Below are positions 10,186-22,091 of a stretch of 64,000 bases of DNA, piece by piece. Within the stretch, counting starts at the first letter, position 1. Each line of letters starts with the position of its first letter. Source of the stretch: Coniferiporia sulphurascens (lineage: Eukaryota > Basidiomycota > Agaricomycetes > Hymenochaetales > Hymenochaetaceae). The notes beneath the pieces are model-generated. The model made no database searches, had not been told where the DNA came from, and saw nothing but the letters and a program-made list of their open reading frames with translations. The stretch is from the NCBI GenBank assembly GCA_002794785.1, contig NBBA01000004.1:1984001-2048000 (forward strand). Reading direction: 5' to 3'. The position numbers and the translations under genes are program-made.

Positions 10186-12022
10186 ATGGCCTTCAGCTCC
10201 AGAGTATGTTCTGCCCTCTTCGTCCGCGCCGCACCGTCTTGGCTCACACAACCACAATCTCGTCCTCAGTTTGCAGCACGTGCTAGGACTGGTCCACAGC
10301 GTCCGAAGATTCATAGTGACGAGAACGCGATTTTAAATAGGCACGTCAAACAGCCCGCTGCCGCTTCCGGCCGGGTCTCCACGAAATCCGGCCCACAACG
10401 CCCAGCACTCGGAGAGGTAACGTCTACTGCCGTTAACAAACAGGTACGTACATTTTTTGCTGCGACAAGTCCTGTGGAACTCGCTCGCGTTTGTGTGTAT
10501 CGATGTCAACCCCTGACGTTACCCCTCTTCTCTCTTATCATAAGGTTACGAAAATTTCTGGCAAAAATCCCATTAAGGAGGAGGTCGGTGCCAAGAGGAG
10601 CCGCTCGTCTTCGCTCGCTGCGGCGACCGCTGTCCAGCGCGTTCCTCTCGGACCCGTCCGGTCCGCTGCCAACGCCACATCAGCTACTTCTGTCGTCGAC
10701 ATTCAAGCCCAAGCCGTCCATCGTCCCCAAAGACCCAATGCTACTGTTCGCCAGTCCGAAACCGCACCGGAGCTTCACAAGCAAGTGCCGATTACTTCCC
10801 GCGATGAGGCCAAAGTAGTTGATGACGAGAGCATGGATATCGAGGAACAAGATATCTTAGATGAGGTCATACAGTCCCAGAACCACGTCGAAGACGAGTT
10901 CGACGGAGATGTAGAGCCTATCCCATTACACAATATTTGGCCTCAGCTTAGCCCCCGCGCCGCGGAGAAGTACAGAAGCGAGATAGAACATATCCAGAAG
11001 ACCTTCCATGACGAGGTTGATATGTTTGACACGACGATGGTTAGCGAATATGCAGATGAGATATTTGAGTATATGTCCGGCCTTGAGGTGCGTAAATTTT
11101 TCGTCCTAGGTTAGTTAGTCCCTGACCGAGTGTTTTCGTCGTATCCACAGCTTGACATGATGCCGGACGCGGATTACATTCGCGGGCAGAACGAGATTAC
11201 TTGGGACATGCGCCAGACTCTTGTCGACTGGCTTCTACAGGTCCATCTGCGCTATCGTCTATTGCCGGAAACTCTTTGGATAGCGATTAACCTCATTGAC
11301 CGTTTCCTCAGCAAACGCATAGTATCCATAGTCAAGCTCCAGCTTGTTGGCGTCACCGCTATGTTTATCGCAGCCAAGTACGAGGAAATTCTGGCCCCTT
11401 CTGTGGAAGAATTTGTTTTCATGACCGAGAACGGGTACACGAAGGAGGAAATCCTCAAGGGTGAACGTATTATGCTACAGACGCTCGACTTCAAGGTCTC
11501 CAGTTACTGCTCGCCGTACAGCTGGGTCCGTCGCATTAGCAAGGCGGACGAATATGATATCCAGACCAGGACGCTTTGCAAATATCTCGTTGAGGTGACT
11601 TTACTCGATCATCGCTTCCTTCGCGTGAAGCCGAGCTTGGTAGCTGCTGTCGGGATGTACACGGCCCGCCGAATGTTAGGTGGTGATTGGGTGAGTGATG
11701 TCAATCAACACCGCCACAACCGTCGCGGTTATTTGACCGCGTCGCGACGCGCATTTTGCACGTGACTGATCGTTGTTTTCCCTTCATTCAACAGAATGAA
11801 GCTTTCGTGTTCTATTCAGGATTTACGGAGGATCATCTAGTAACGGGACACAACTACATCATTGGAAAGCTTTTGGTGCATGGATTCGACAGACAATACG
11901 TAAGCCGAAAATACGCTAACAAGAAGTTCCTCAAAGCGAGTGTTTTCGCAATGGAATGGGCCCACACAAACGGGATGACATCGAGCGTCCAATCGGGCGA
12001 GGACATGATGCTTGAGGCATAA
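10186..12022 (+). CDS. G2/mitotic B-type cyclin
   Basis: Regulatory subunit of the mitotic cyclin-dependent kinase, comparable to S. pombe Cdc13. Exons 10186-10203, 10270-10443, 10545-11087, 11151-11690 and 11795-12022 give 500 residues. A destruction box RPALGEVTS starts near residue 50, fitting RxALG, so APC-driven turnover is expected. The N-terminal half is otherwise low complexity. The cyclin box holds MRQTLVDWLLQVHLRYRLLP, then IDRFLS, KLQLVGVTAMFIAAKYEE and the second fold RISKADEYDIQTRTL. The C-terminal segment carries SRKYANKKFLKAS, matching the end of Cdc13. Exon 1 is only 18 nt (MAFSSR). An unspliced start that reads through the first intron is possible but gives a tail foreign to the family. 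Confidence 0.93.
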
Positions 12023-13224
12023 CACACGGGACGACGGGTGTAATGCGTCCCTAAGCTAAATTGTCTCCGTCATCACCACGAACATATACGCCTGTGCATT
12101 CCTGTCCCTTTGTTTACTTGCTTTGCATCATGATCCCCTTGCCATGTCGAATTGTCCCAGCCTTGTTTTATTTTCTCATCTGTCGTCCCCTTTACTCTAC
12201 GTACGACATCCTCATCACCATATCGTCAAGCTATGTTTGATTATGCATTCTCCCCTACCTCCCCATACCGTTTTCCAGCAACGTCTAACGTTTGTTCTGC
12301 CCATGCCTTCGGCGCACTATTGAGTGCATGCCGCATGCCCCGCTTTACGCCTCAGAACGCCCTCGCAACGCGATTTCCTGAACGAGCTTTCCCATCGTTT
12401 CGCCGCCTTTCCTTTTAATTCAACTAGTACACTCATTTTTGAATCGTCACCTCCAAGTCTACTTTTCGCTCTTTTCCCTTCGCATAACGTTGCCCGTTCG
12501 CTCGTTGTCGTGAGCGCTCAGTGTCGTGGGCACTGCGCACCGGCCTTTTGTATGGACCAAATGGATCGCGAGCTGCCACTTGCTTGCTCGTCGGCCCCCG
12601 TTGCACACCCTTTTGCCTTCGACACCCGATCAATCCGCTACCGGCTATTCCGACTACTTGACTGTTGGATTTTCGAGGTCACTGTTCGCCCCACTACCCC
12701 GGCCAACGGTAAACCTGCGTCGATTACCTTCCTTACCACTATTTCTACTCTCCTGGCTTTCGTATACAGCACACCTGTGCTTCACGCATTGCGATTTGTC
12801 GCGCCATCCATTTTTCTATCTCTTTTCTATTCCTCTTTCCCTTTTCCGTCTCAATTGTGTCTCGTCTATGCATCGTCCATCAATCCTTGTCTTCACTATC
12901 GGTCTTATCTATGACGCGTCCTGTCTCTTTTTTTTTCTCTTTTACCGTTGCTCTTTTCTTTTCCTGTGTAGATTTTACAAGAAACCCCGTCAATACAAAA
13001 GGCGGACAGTCCGAATCATCACGATCCTCTTTCCGTTTTCCACTGTCTGCTTCATATTCGGAACGTCTTGCTCAATTGTGTTTTATAAGTCTCAAGCGTT
13101 TCATTCTTTTCTAGTCTGCTTCATACAACTTGAAATCCTATATATCAGCCGCACACTTGACGTCGTGCTCACCATTAGCTTGTGTGACGAAGAAGCTTGA
13201 GATGAGAATGTCCGCTTGCGCCCA
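12023..13224. other. Convergent intergenic region, pyrimidine-rich
   Basis: 1.2 kb between the 3' ends of cyclin B and URK1. It is strongly CT-biased on the plus strand from about 12420 to 13130, which keeps several frames open by composition alone. No domain or splice evidence supports a gene. Confidence 0.55.
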
Positions 13225-15538
13225 CTATAGGTAATATCTATCCCCAATCTGTCCTATACCAGGCTCAATTGTCCAGATCTTGTGCCTCTCTGCACCAGGT
13301 CCGGCGTCATCGCCCTCATGCGTTTGTGCCGCTTCGACCCACCGCTCGCTCAGCACGCCGTCCACCGCACCGCACACAACGCGGACTTCGGGGAACGTGC
13401 GGCGTAGCGCGATAATACCACCGTCACGCGCGATAAGGAACGTGACGAAAACAATGTGCGAGGGCTGCACGCCGTGGTCAAGTAACACGCGCAAAGCCAT
13501 GAACGCTGCCGCACCCGTCCCGATCTGCGCATCGAGCAGGAAAACGTACGTGCTCTTGGCGAGCGTGCGGTCGCGCAGGCACGCGGGGAGCATGACGTGC
13601 AGGAGGAGCGGCTCGCCGGTCCTTTGGTCGGTTTGGACAAGCAGGGAGCCGATGCGGATGTCGTTCATGACGCGTCGCAAGCCCTTTTCGAGTGGGCCGC
13701 CTCTGGGTAAAGTGGAATTAAGGGAATTAGTATGCTTAATTTAACATTTTTAGGAGGCGCATACAACCACTCACGAACGAAGAATCGACACGCCGCACAC
13801 ACACTATCCCATTTCCGCGTTGAGCGATGACCGTATGAACTAAAGTCGAGCTCGCAAAATTGGTACTCACGGATGCGTCCAAAATCATGCCGGACGCCTC
13901 CACACCCATCGGAGTCGTGACGGACCCCGACTTGAATGGTAGAAACGCAAGCGCCTTCTCCATAAGAATTGTAGACAAACGGTCGACGAAAAATATGAAA
14001 TCCTCGCGAGACGTGTCTTTATCTCGGAGGATAGTGTAGATCCCCTGCATTTGGAACAATATTAAAACGACGAGTTTCCGTCACGACGCATGTCAAGCGT
14101 ACCTTGAGCTGCGGCGTCTGCTCGAGCACGTGCAACTTCAACATATTAAGCTTAGCCTCTTCGAGTGTGGAGAAAGACAACGATTTAAGTAGCGCGGTCT
14201 TGTCGACCTGCGTTCGCGCCATCTTCTCGCGAAAACTGCGGGAGCGTTCATCAAGTTGACGACGGATGTGCGTGGTGATAAGGTCGATCGCGACACCATT
14301 CTCCAAACCGGGGACAATCTGGTTTAAAAAGGTAATGGGAGTTGAGCGGACGGATATCGGAAGAAGTCACAATGTCCTACGATATCAGCGTATCTAGACG
14401 TTGGAAGGACGAAGTCATCATATGCAGGTTTCACGAATCGTAAGTATCTTAAAGTAACAATAAGCAACTTCTTCGGATTCAATAAAAAGACAGGATAGAT
14501 CTCACTGGTTAAGAATTCCCTCGACGTCCCGTCCGCGTTCCTTAACATCCCTCGTTATGCGGCGTGCAAGCATAAGGTCCGAATCACATTTTACAAATAT
14601 CTGTTGAACGTGTTAAATTATCTTCAAACTTCTCCGAAGTCGGTGTACCTTTAGATCATACAGGGAGCGTAAGACAGGGTCGTGAAGGGTCATGATTCCC
14701 TCCGCTAAGAGCATCATGTATAGAATCAGCAGCTAGCTAGAAAATTTTGATTTGCCTTACTTATGATGATGTTCGCGCCATAGAGGTATCTCCTTTCTTT
14801 TAGTCGTTGATGTGCCGAAAACGAGTATATGGGGATATTGGTCTGCCTTCCCTTCTTCAAGTCAGACAGACACTGAAAAGTTCTGTGAGATACAATGCGA
14901 ATAAAAAATGACACAAATACGGACAGAGGCAAATTCGGTCATGTCAATAGCGTCCGGGTGGTCAAAATCGTACTGATTTGCGAATGCCAGTTTGAGTTCT
15001 TCAGGTGTGTGTTCCTTATAAAAGCTATCCTGGTTTAGGACATGATAAGGATGATCACCGTTGTCTGTGTGCACTTGGCGCACGGACCTGTGAGATAATG
15101 ACGACTGAGGGTATGTATCCCAATGACCGAAGGATTTGGCGAGCGACGTGCGTCTGCGAGGTTTGTGTCAGAGGTGCTCTATATTTGCAGGGAACACGCC
15201 ACCTTCCCGCTCGCAGACCCGCCTTATTTCGCACCATAAGAAAAGTATTAATGAGAGCGGGATGCACCCCACGCACCAGCAATGCCGATAACGAACGCAT
15301 CCGACAGCGGTTTCCCGTCCTCCCCATACCTTTCTCCCTTAAGTCTCGAGCGACAAAGCATGGTATTCCGCGCTCACCATGGCGGACGACCATGCGACTT
15401 CAGAATAGTATTTTTGAGTGGGTCGACAGACAATTTTGATGCACCAGAGTTAAATCTAGGTAAGAGGGGGCGGGCCCGGGCCTGGACATCCTCCAGGCTC
15501 ATTTCAATCGTCTCAGGAAAGGGCGGCGTCCGGGGCAT
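13225..15538 (-). CDS. URK1: Uridine kinase with C-terminal UPRT-like domain
   Basis: Pyrimidine salvage enzyme: phosphorylates uridine and cytidine to UMP and CMP in the cytosol. Thirteen exons (15538-15378, 15329-15277, 15222-15203, 15153-15088, 15029-14925, 14872-14761, 14704-14649, 14600-14506, 14447-14381, 14318-14103, 14044-13871, 13803-13775, 13702-13225) close to 543 residues. The P-loop AGGSASGKTHVAR lies at about 71-83, mostly in a 20-nt exon. Then come NQDSFYKEHTPEEL, FDHPDAIDM, IIITEGIMTLHD, CDSDLMLARRITRDVKERGR and FVKPAYDDFVLPTSRYADIIVP. The C-terminal half is UPRT-like, with GVSILRSGGPLEKGLRRVMN and the end EPGIGQIGDRYYL. Its PRPP loop reads LLDAQIGTGAAA rather than the canonical DPMLATGGSA, so the second domain is probably not an active UPRT, as in UCKL1/Urk1 relatives. 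Confidence 0.93.
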
Positions 15539-17068
15539 AGATAAGAAGGACCTGGCCTGTATGTGTGTGTTCAAACAGAAAAGCAGGTACAGTTGGGTAG
15601 CTGCAAGAGTGTATGGTGCGACAACATGCCAGACACTGCAGCTTGCCGCCAGTAGTAGTAGCTGGTGGTCTAACGCATGGAATAGGACGTGATTGGGTGA
15701 TGCACGTGACACAGCCGTCCCGTCGCGTCCCATTTCAAACTCAGTTCGAGCTCAGCCCTTCGTTTTGAACCACTGCAGTAAATCGTGCTCAAGCTAATTT
15801 ATGGTAATGTGCTTGTGTCCCGAGATCAATAGAACCTTATAGATGTAATTTTGTGCTTGAGAACCGTGTGCATAGGTCATACGGCTGACTCGGACTACCT
15901 TCAGGTCGGGCGGCCCGCGCCAGTCCGGGGTGGCACTGCCAACATTCCTTTCTTATTCCAAAAGAGATAGGATGAAACTTAAAAGCGGACGTAGCTTCTC
16001 GGGCTTATATAAAAATGCATAGAGGATATTTAATTGACCCAACAGATAACGGGTTTGCATTAAAAAGGGCAGGACGTCAAACTCACTGTAACAATATACA
16101 TACAAATGTCTAACCTTTGTTATACGCTAACTATGAAGATACTTGACGTTGGTGAAATAAAAAAAGACAGTTTAGTTAGAGCCTATCCCTAGCAACATTC
16201 ATATCCACCTCTAAAGACAATGTGAAATAGTCAGAGTAGGTGCCGGACCAAACTTGGCTTGGACAGACCGCTGCAATGGGGTTTTCGTGCATAGCCTCCT
16301 TGTAAACTGGTTCCTTATTAGATTTATCTTCAGTTTCGTGCACACGGTAAACAGACCGCCTTCATTCCCTTGGACATTAGAAAGACACGTATCACACACG
16401 CGTGTTGGAGCCGGAGGGGTTTCTTGGTCCAGCCCGAGGGGTACGAACGCACAGGCCAAGCTGCATGTGCGGAATGTGACGAGATTAGCTTGGGCCAGAC
16501 TATTGAAAGTGTACTGTACATTCGGTCCTGTGAGGCCTATGGATCTCCTATCCAGGTCTAATGTTTTTGGTTCACATAAGGCCTTTAATTATTATTGGCT
16601 TCTCGTCATTTGACAGATCAAGCGCCCCTCATCAGCGCGGAGAAGCTAATATCTCAGCACATTCTTTCTCAAAGAACTCATCCTGAAAATGAGACCATCG
16701 TAGATAGATCTCCCGATGAGACTATGGACCGTCATCTAACGTACTGTCTACTAGTAGTATGGTTTTCCGTGTGTAATGCCAGGCTCAAGTCACCACCTTT
16801 CAACTCAGCCATTTGCTCGCAGCCCTGTTCCTAAGTATATTGTACATATGCTGGTAGGCGAGGCACTCGTATAATTACAAGTTTTACGAGTGCGGCTGCT
16901 GGGTTGTCCCGACTCCCAAAGGAAAGGGATCGGCCCCGGGTTGCTGATCATCGCTTACTAATATATATTACGACGATCGTTTTCCTTAAATGACGCTTGC
17001 CTGCGTACCGCCATGTCGTTCTACTGTTAGGCTGTAACGGCCGCTCGCGTCGTCGAAGTCTAGACACC
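15539..17068. other. Divergent intergenic region URK1/ATG17
   Basis: 1.5 kb holding both promoters. It is AT-rich at 15950-16200. The only coding-like trace is a FYVE-finger-like fragment on the minus strand near 16376-16478 (separate entry). Confidence 0.5.
16376..16478 (-). pseudogene. FYVE-finger-like C-terminal fragment (relic)
   Basis: One minus-strand frame reads TCSLACAFVPLGLDQETPP then APTRVCDTCLSNVQ. The spacing and the end (R-V-C-D-x-C) resemble the last part of FYVE zinc fingers that bind PI3P. The R(R/K)HHCR core and the first two Cys pairs are not seen upstream in any frame, and no ATG or convincing exon chain surrounds it. It may be a decayed gene fragment or chance. Confidence 0.3.
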
Positions 17069-18931
17069 ATGTCTCGCCCAACCACACCACCTTCACCAGA
17101 GACACCCCATCTGGTTTCTCTCGTTCTACATTCGAAGAAGGCGCTCCAGCACGGAGAGCAGCTCTGTACGCAAGCACATGAGCTGACGCATGAAACTGCG
17201 GCGGTCGCGACGGACTTACTCGCGCTGGACGCAAAGGCGCAGTGGATTACCCGGGGTATATTGGACCAGCTAAAGGTATTCCCGTCTTACGCAGGTGGGT
17301 AAGCGAGCATGGCTGACGTGCGCAACATCAGCTCGCTGGGAGTATTGCGAAGAGCATGGAGGTACAGCGCAGCAGACTGGAAGACCAGGGAAAGGTGTGG
17401 TTGAGTAAACACATCTCTATAATTAACACGCTCTGAAATTGCAGTCTTGCAGGAATGGGACAAAACTCGCGCCTTCCATTCTGGAAATCTCGATACCATC
17501 CTTGAATCTCTAGAGAAGCAGCTAGTCCCGCCTGATTTCCATTTGTCTATGTCCTCATCGTCGATATTCGGAAGCCAACGATCTTATGAAGAGGACTCTG
17601 AGGCTGCGGAGGAATGTGCACCGATGAAGGAAAAGACAAAGGCGGAGAGTCTCAATGGGGACCGGAGTAAGTGGAAGAGCTTACGGGATTTCGTTGACTT
17701 CGGAGGGATCATGAAGCAGACGGAGGAAATGGACGACGACCGAGATAGGCTTGATGTATGTGCTGCTACCATCAATTGTGACATTTGAAGCCTATTGTTG
17801 CTTTACAGGACATCTTAGCCAAAACGGAGGATTTTCCACTTATTCTCAATGAAAGTATCTCGTCGTTGAGGTCCTCATTACCCGAAGTTGGGGTATTACC
17901 GTCAATACGGGACGTATTCAGCTTACAAGAGTCGGTGACAACGACCATGGCCAAGCAGTTGGAGAGTCTTGCATCCCATTACGAGCAAATGGCTGCGGCC
18001 CTGCGTGACAAGGAAGCTGGTATGGAGTTCAGCGAGGGAGACCTGCAATGTAACTATGCGATTTCCTGTGGTATCTCCTGTGCTAATCATTGATGTACAG
18101 CTATGAACCGTGACACGGATGAGCTTCCTTCGATCATCGCTGAGCTAGAAGATGATGTCGCAACGGTCAAGGCCAGTCAGTGAGTGTTATATTTTATGCA
18201 CATGGACCTTTTTAAGCCACATCCATGAAAACAGTGATCGACTTATGTCCGCTAAGTCGGCGAAACTTGAATGTCTGAAGGTTCTTGGCGACATACTGAT
18301 GCAGCTGGACGAGTTGGAAGGGGTAATGGCCGATATGCTTGAACAGCAGCAGTTCGTTGAGGTATCTGAACAACTCATACTATACGGGTCCTTGAACTAA
18401 TTCTGTTAAAAGACCGAATATGAGATGCATTTAGCATCCCTTCAACAATATCTGACCAATCTCGAGCACTTATACATCTCCTTTACTTCCTATGAAACGT
18501 CGTACAATTGTCTTTTACTGGAGATGGAGCGCCGGCGGAGGTACCGTGACGCTGCTGAAGAGATAGTTCGGGGCATGACAAGGCAACTGGACGATATGCG
18601 TGATGGTGCGTAGGTTATCAACTTGCACCGCCGTTATGCGGATTCAACTCATTCTTTGTGAAGAGGAGATACAGCTGCGAGAGACGTTCTGGTCTGCACA
18701 CGGGAATCACCTCCCTGACGACCTATGCCTCTGTGTTGCAAATATACCGACGAAATGGGATGTCGGCCCAGCTTTAGGGGAGTCATCTGAGGAACTACCT
18801 GTCATTGATGAAGATATAATTGTTGAGGTGACTCCCTCCTATAACTTATCGCACGCTTTGAGGCTCACCCAGTCATCCTGCAGGCCACGAGGCGTATGGA
18901 CCTTGTTAAAGACGTTACGGAGAGTTTATAA
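17069..18931 (+). CDS. ATG17: Autophagy scaffold protein Atg17
   Basis: Scaffold of the Atg1 kinase complex at the phagophore assembly site, needed to start autophagy. Nine exons (17069-17275, 17332-17394, 17453-17755, 17809-18049, 18101-18179, 18235-18361, 18413-18605, 18664-18827, 18884-18931) give 474 residues. The sequence is helical and coiled-coil-like throughout. Landmarks of basidiomycete Atg17 are HLVSLVLHSKKALQHGEQLC at the N terminus, ESLEKQLVPPDF, SIFGSQ, TDELPSIIAELE, and near the end REEIQLRETFW-like and HGNHLPDDLCL. The model starts at the only ATG before this conserved block. The last exon is 16 codons (ATRRMDLVKDVTESL). Exon 2 to 3 has two possible acceptors; the one before GAATGGGAC keeps frame. 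Confidence 0.88.
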
Positions 18932-19043
18932 TACTGTTCCGGCAATAGTTGACTCAGGTGTACTGATTTTATGGTCTGTCTTAATCTTGAATAGTGTCCG
19001 TGTATTTTTATTACATTTAACAAAACTTGATTTCATATCCTCG

Positions 19044-19958
19044 TCACAGCGACACGATCTTTCCCGGCCAGAACGCATCGCCTCCCTTATTGACCTCGTA
19101 CCACTCGTTGTCGTGTGCCAAAATTACGCGCACACGCGGCAATGTCATCACATCGGCAATTCTCCGTATGTTCTCTGCCGCTTGTTCTTTGTTGTGGTGC
19201 ATGCAGACGTGTCCGCGTACTTTGTCATGAATGTCGGCGATGTCGCCTTCGCCACGGATGAGCCTCCAGTCGTGCGCGCTATCTCCAGCGAGATACACCC
19301 AGCCACCATCCGATGATGTTCGCGCCAGGATATTAACATGTCCTGCAAGATGACCTGGCGCATCAATAATGTAGAGCGCGCCGTCGCCGAAGTAGTCGAA
19401 AGCACGGGGGAATGGGCCAATAGGCTTCCATGATTCGTCGTTGACGTCCAGGAAGTCGGTTCGGCCTTCCGGTAGGAGGTCCGAAGGGAAGGGACTCGCC
19501 GGGTCCGCGGGATAACCTGGCTGGAACAGTGTTTGGGCTTCGCCACCCACTATGAAACGTGCGGAGGAGTACAGCGAGGGGTCCCCGACATGATCCCAAT
19601 GACAATGCGACAGGCATACATGGGTAACATCTTTCGGTTTCAATCCCCCCTTCTCAAGAGATGTGGGTACGTCAACCGTGACAGTCGGATGGTAGATAGT
19701 CGAAATACGATGTGCGCTGAACGCAGCATCATCCTTGATGTCGCGACGTATTCCGAGGTCGAAGAGCAGGCGAGCCCGAGTGGCGGCATGGGTAAGGAGG
19801 AAGGCAAGCGAAGGCACCAAATGCGTCTCTCCTTCCTTCGCGATACTAACGACGGTGTGGTCGGGAAGCGCGAGAAATCCGCCGTCGAGAGCAGAAACTT
19901 CACAGTATGCCTGGCCAGGGAGTGCCGGGTGCAATGGGGGGACTTCACGTTGGGCCAT
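19044..19958 (-). CDS. Metallo-beta-lactamase-fold hydrolase, lactonase-like (copy 1)
   Basis: Intronless, 304 residues, MBL fold. The zinc motif HxHxDH is SHCHWDH at residues 117-123. Further ligand candidates are the His of DAPGHLAGH, the Asp of LAGDSAHD and the His of ILAHD. Spacing and flanks resemble the AttM/AiiA class of N-acyl-homoserine lactonases and related esterases; the substrate here is unknown. There is no signal peptide, so it is probably cytosolic. It is the first of three tandem paralogues on the same strand, with copy 2 closest in sequence. A TATA box (CTCTATAAAGTC, minus strand) lies about 50 bases upstream of the ATG. Confidence 0.85.
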   Translation of the reverse strand: MAQREVPPLHPALPGQAYCEVSALDGGFLALPDHTVVSIAKEGETHLVPSLAFLLTHAATRARLLFDLGIRRDIKDDAAFSAHRISTIYHPTVTVDVPTSLEKGGLKPKDVTHVCLSHCHWDHVGDPSLYSSARFIVGGEAQTLFQPGYPADPASPFPSDLLPEGRTDFLDVNDESWKPIGPFPRAFDYFGDGALYIIDAPGHLAGHVNILARTSSDGGWVYLAGDSAHDWRLIRGEGDIADIHDKVRGHVCMHHNKEQAAENIRRIADVMTLPRVRVILAHDNEWYEVNKGGDAFWPGKIVSL

Positions 19959-20527
19959 GATGGTATGATCTTATAAAAATGGGCGCGATAAGCTGCGACA
20001 TCAAGACTTTATAGAGAACAGCAGTTCTTGTGATGCGTATTTCTATTGGGTCTGCTTTGCTTCTCTGGAGCCCTGGAAAATCGTTACTGCACGGCCGCCT
20101 ATAATAAGGACCTATTCAAAATCTATGAAAATAAGACAAGGAATATACGGTGTCCAAAGACTTCTAAATGCCGTATATACATGCCTATCTGGGCTAACTT
20201 GCTTTTTGAAAGTTGCTTCTCCGGGCCTAAATTCGCCCTTTCAGAACCGGTGCCACTATTTCTCTCAGAATTCGAAGCTTGTACCCGCTTAGGCTCCTCT
20301 CATCGGGGCGGGCATCCGAGGACTTAATTTGATGCAGAAGCTCAAAATGAATTGATATCAATGCGGCCTGCTTCCACTCGTGTGCTAATCCGAACAATTG
20401 GGCCATATGATCTCACCGAGGCTAGGTTATTTTAATGTCTGTCTTTGCCGGAGTATTTTTGCTCTCCTCAACATATTATTGAAAAGAAACTGTTAAACAT
20501 TTGCGCTACCCAATCCCGATGATCTTG
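19959..20527. promoter_or_regulatory. Spacer between MBL copies 1 and 2 with TATA box
   Basis: Holds the copy 1 promoter (minus-strand CTCTATAAAGTC at 20005-20016). The rest is AT-rich without coding sequence. Confidence 0.5.
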
Positions 20528-21415
20528 TCACAATGTCTCTATTTTGCCTGGCCAAAACGCGCTTCCTCCCTTATTCTCTTCGTAGAACTTGTCGTCGTGA
20601 GCCAATATCACTCGGACGCGGGGCAGGGTCATCAAATCGGAAATCCGCCCGATTGTCTCTGTAGCTTGCTCTTTGTTCTGTTCAATGTGTTCCTCGGGGA
20701 TGTCGCCGTGTCCACAGACAAGCCGCCAGTCGTGCGCACTGTCTCCAGCAAGATATACCCATCCACCATCCGGCGAGGTCCGTGCCAGGATGTTAACGTG
20801 TCCCGCGAGATGACCCGGTGCATCGACAATATAAAGTGCACCATCGCCGAAATAATCGTATGCGCTTGGGAAGGGGCCAATGGGCTTCCTAGTATCACTT
20901 CCGGGGTCGAGGAAGTCCGTCCGGCCCTCTGGGAGGAGGTCCGCGGGAAAGACACTCTTCGGATTTGTAGGATAACCGGGCTGGAACAGTGATCGCGTCT
21001 CCCCGCCTACAACAAAGCGCGCGGAGGAAAACAAAGCCGGATCTCCAACATGGTCCCAATGGCAATGGGAAAGACACACATATGGGATGTCCTTGGGCTC
21101 GAGCCCGCCTTTTTTAAGTGATGCGATTACGTCCTGTGGGACTTCTACGTCAAAGAGCTTGGAGCGCTGGACGACTGGAGGAATGGCGTTCTGCAGGTCG
21201 CAGCGTATACCAAGGTCAAATAGGATCCGAGTACGGGTGGTAGCATGCGTGAGAAGGAATGCGAGGGAGGGCGCAGTGTGCTTTTCCCCTTCTTTTGCTG
21301 TAGAAATGAAAAGATGCTCCAAGACTTGCAGGATCCCTCCCTCGAGAGCAGACACTTCGTAGTACGCCTGGTTCGGGAGTGGAGGGGGCAATGGGGGAAC
21401 TGTATGCTGTAGCAT
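20528..21415 (-). CDS. Metallo-beta-lactamase-fold hydrolase, lactonase-like (copy 2)
   Basis: Intronless, 295 residues from the ATG at 21415. The frame is open further upstream, but that part contains the TATA box and is not shared with copy 1. Zinc motif SHCHWDH, then DAPGHLAGH, LAGDSAHD and ILAHDD are intact. Relative to copy 1 it has a shorter loop after the GDI segment. The last residues WPGKIETL match WPGKIVSL of copy 1. Expected to be a functional zinc hydrolase; substrate unknown. Promoter TATA (CTCTATAAAG, minus strand) at 21457-21466. Confidence 0.85.
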   Translation of the reverse strand: MLQHTVPPLPPPLPNQAYYEVSALEGGILQVLEHLFISTAKEGEKHTAPSLAFLLTHATTRTRILFDLGIRCDLQNAIPPVVQRSKLFDVEVPQDVIASLKKGGLEPKDIPYVCLSHCHWDHVGDPALFSSARFVVGGETRSLFQPGYPTNPKSVFPADLLPEGRTDFLDPGSDTRKPIGPFPSAYDYFGDGALYIVDAPGHLAGHVNILARTSPDGGWVYLAGDSAHDWRLVCGHGDIPEEHIEQNKEQATETIGRISDLMTLPRVRVILAHDDKFYEENKGGSAFWPGKIETL

Positions 21416-22091
21416 TTCTGTTATTTGCTGTAGAACTCGGTGCAGCAGATGCCGTCCTTTATAGAGGGTGGCGTCCCCACAGCATGTGATGCATAAGACA
21501 TTTATTTTGGGCTTCCATGGGACCACAGCTCCATACCCAGTCGGATGCACATAAATATATATATATCCCAGCCTAGTATACTCCTAGAGTAGTGCTGGCG
21601 AAATGTTATTCCAGGTTAGGTTCTATACTGCCATTTTACAACGACACTTCGCGGCTACATCATCGTCTATCGTCGATCAAGCCGTAGTCGGCGATCAAAA
21701 TACTTAGAAGGGACACGCGATGGATTGGCGACGCGCCCCCAGCACGCGTTAAATTTATTTTTAATGGTCCCTCCCCGCAGTTCCACACGATTGCGTTACA
21801 GCATCTTATTCGAAACCAACGATGCTTTCGATTTAATAGTCAGTCACTTCCTGGACTTGCAACTCGCGCCAACGTTCTTTCTGGGGAAAACCTGATGATA
21901 CAGCCAAGAAGGTTCTACCACTAGCACTATGATACCGTAAGTTCTTTACTTTGAAATAACAGGGCGGACGCGACAAAATTGCTCCTGACAATAGCAGAAG
22001 TATAGATCCAGTTAAAGCGTAAATAACCCGCATATTCTCCACAAGAGTCGGTGCAAATTGTCGCACTACAATGACTTCCACGACCTTTCCG
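21416..22091. other. Spacer between MBL copies 2 and 3
   Basis: AT-rich, with a short (TA)n run at about 21551-21564 and the copy 2 TATA box. An open frame overlapping the 3' end of copy 3 has no family resemblance and is not called. Confidence 0.5.

Noticed and set aside
9880..10818. Long plus-strand frame across the cyclin promoter, exon 2 and intron 2
   Set aside because: It reads through two introns and leaves the cyclin frame in exon 3; only parts of it coincide with cyclin exons.
12324..13200. Overlapping frames of 196 and 224 codons downstream of cyclin B
   Set aside because: The CT-rich strand bias removes stop codons; the products are Phe/Ser/Leu low complexity with no family or splice evidence.
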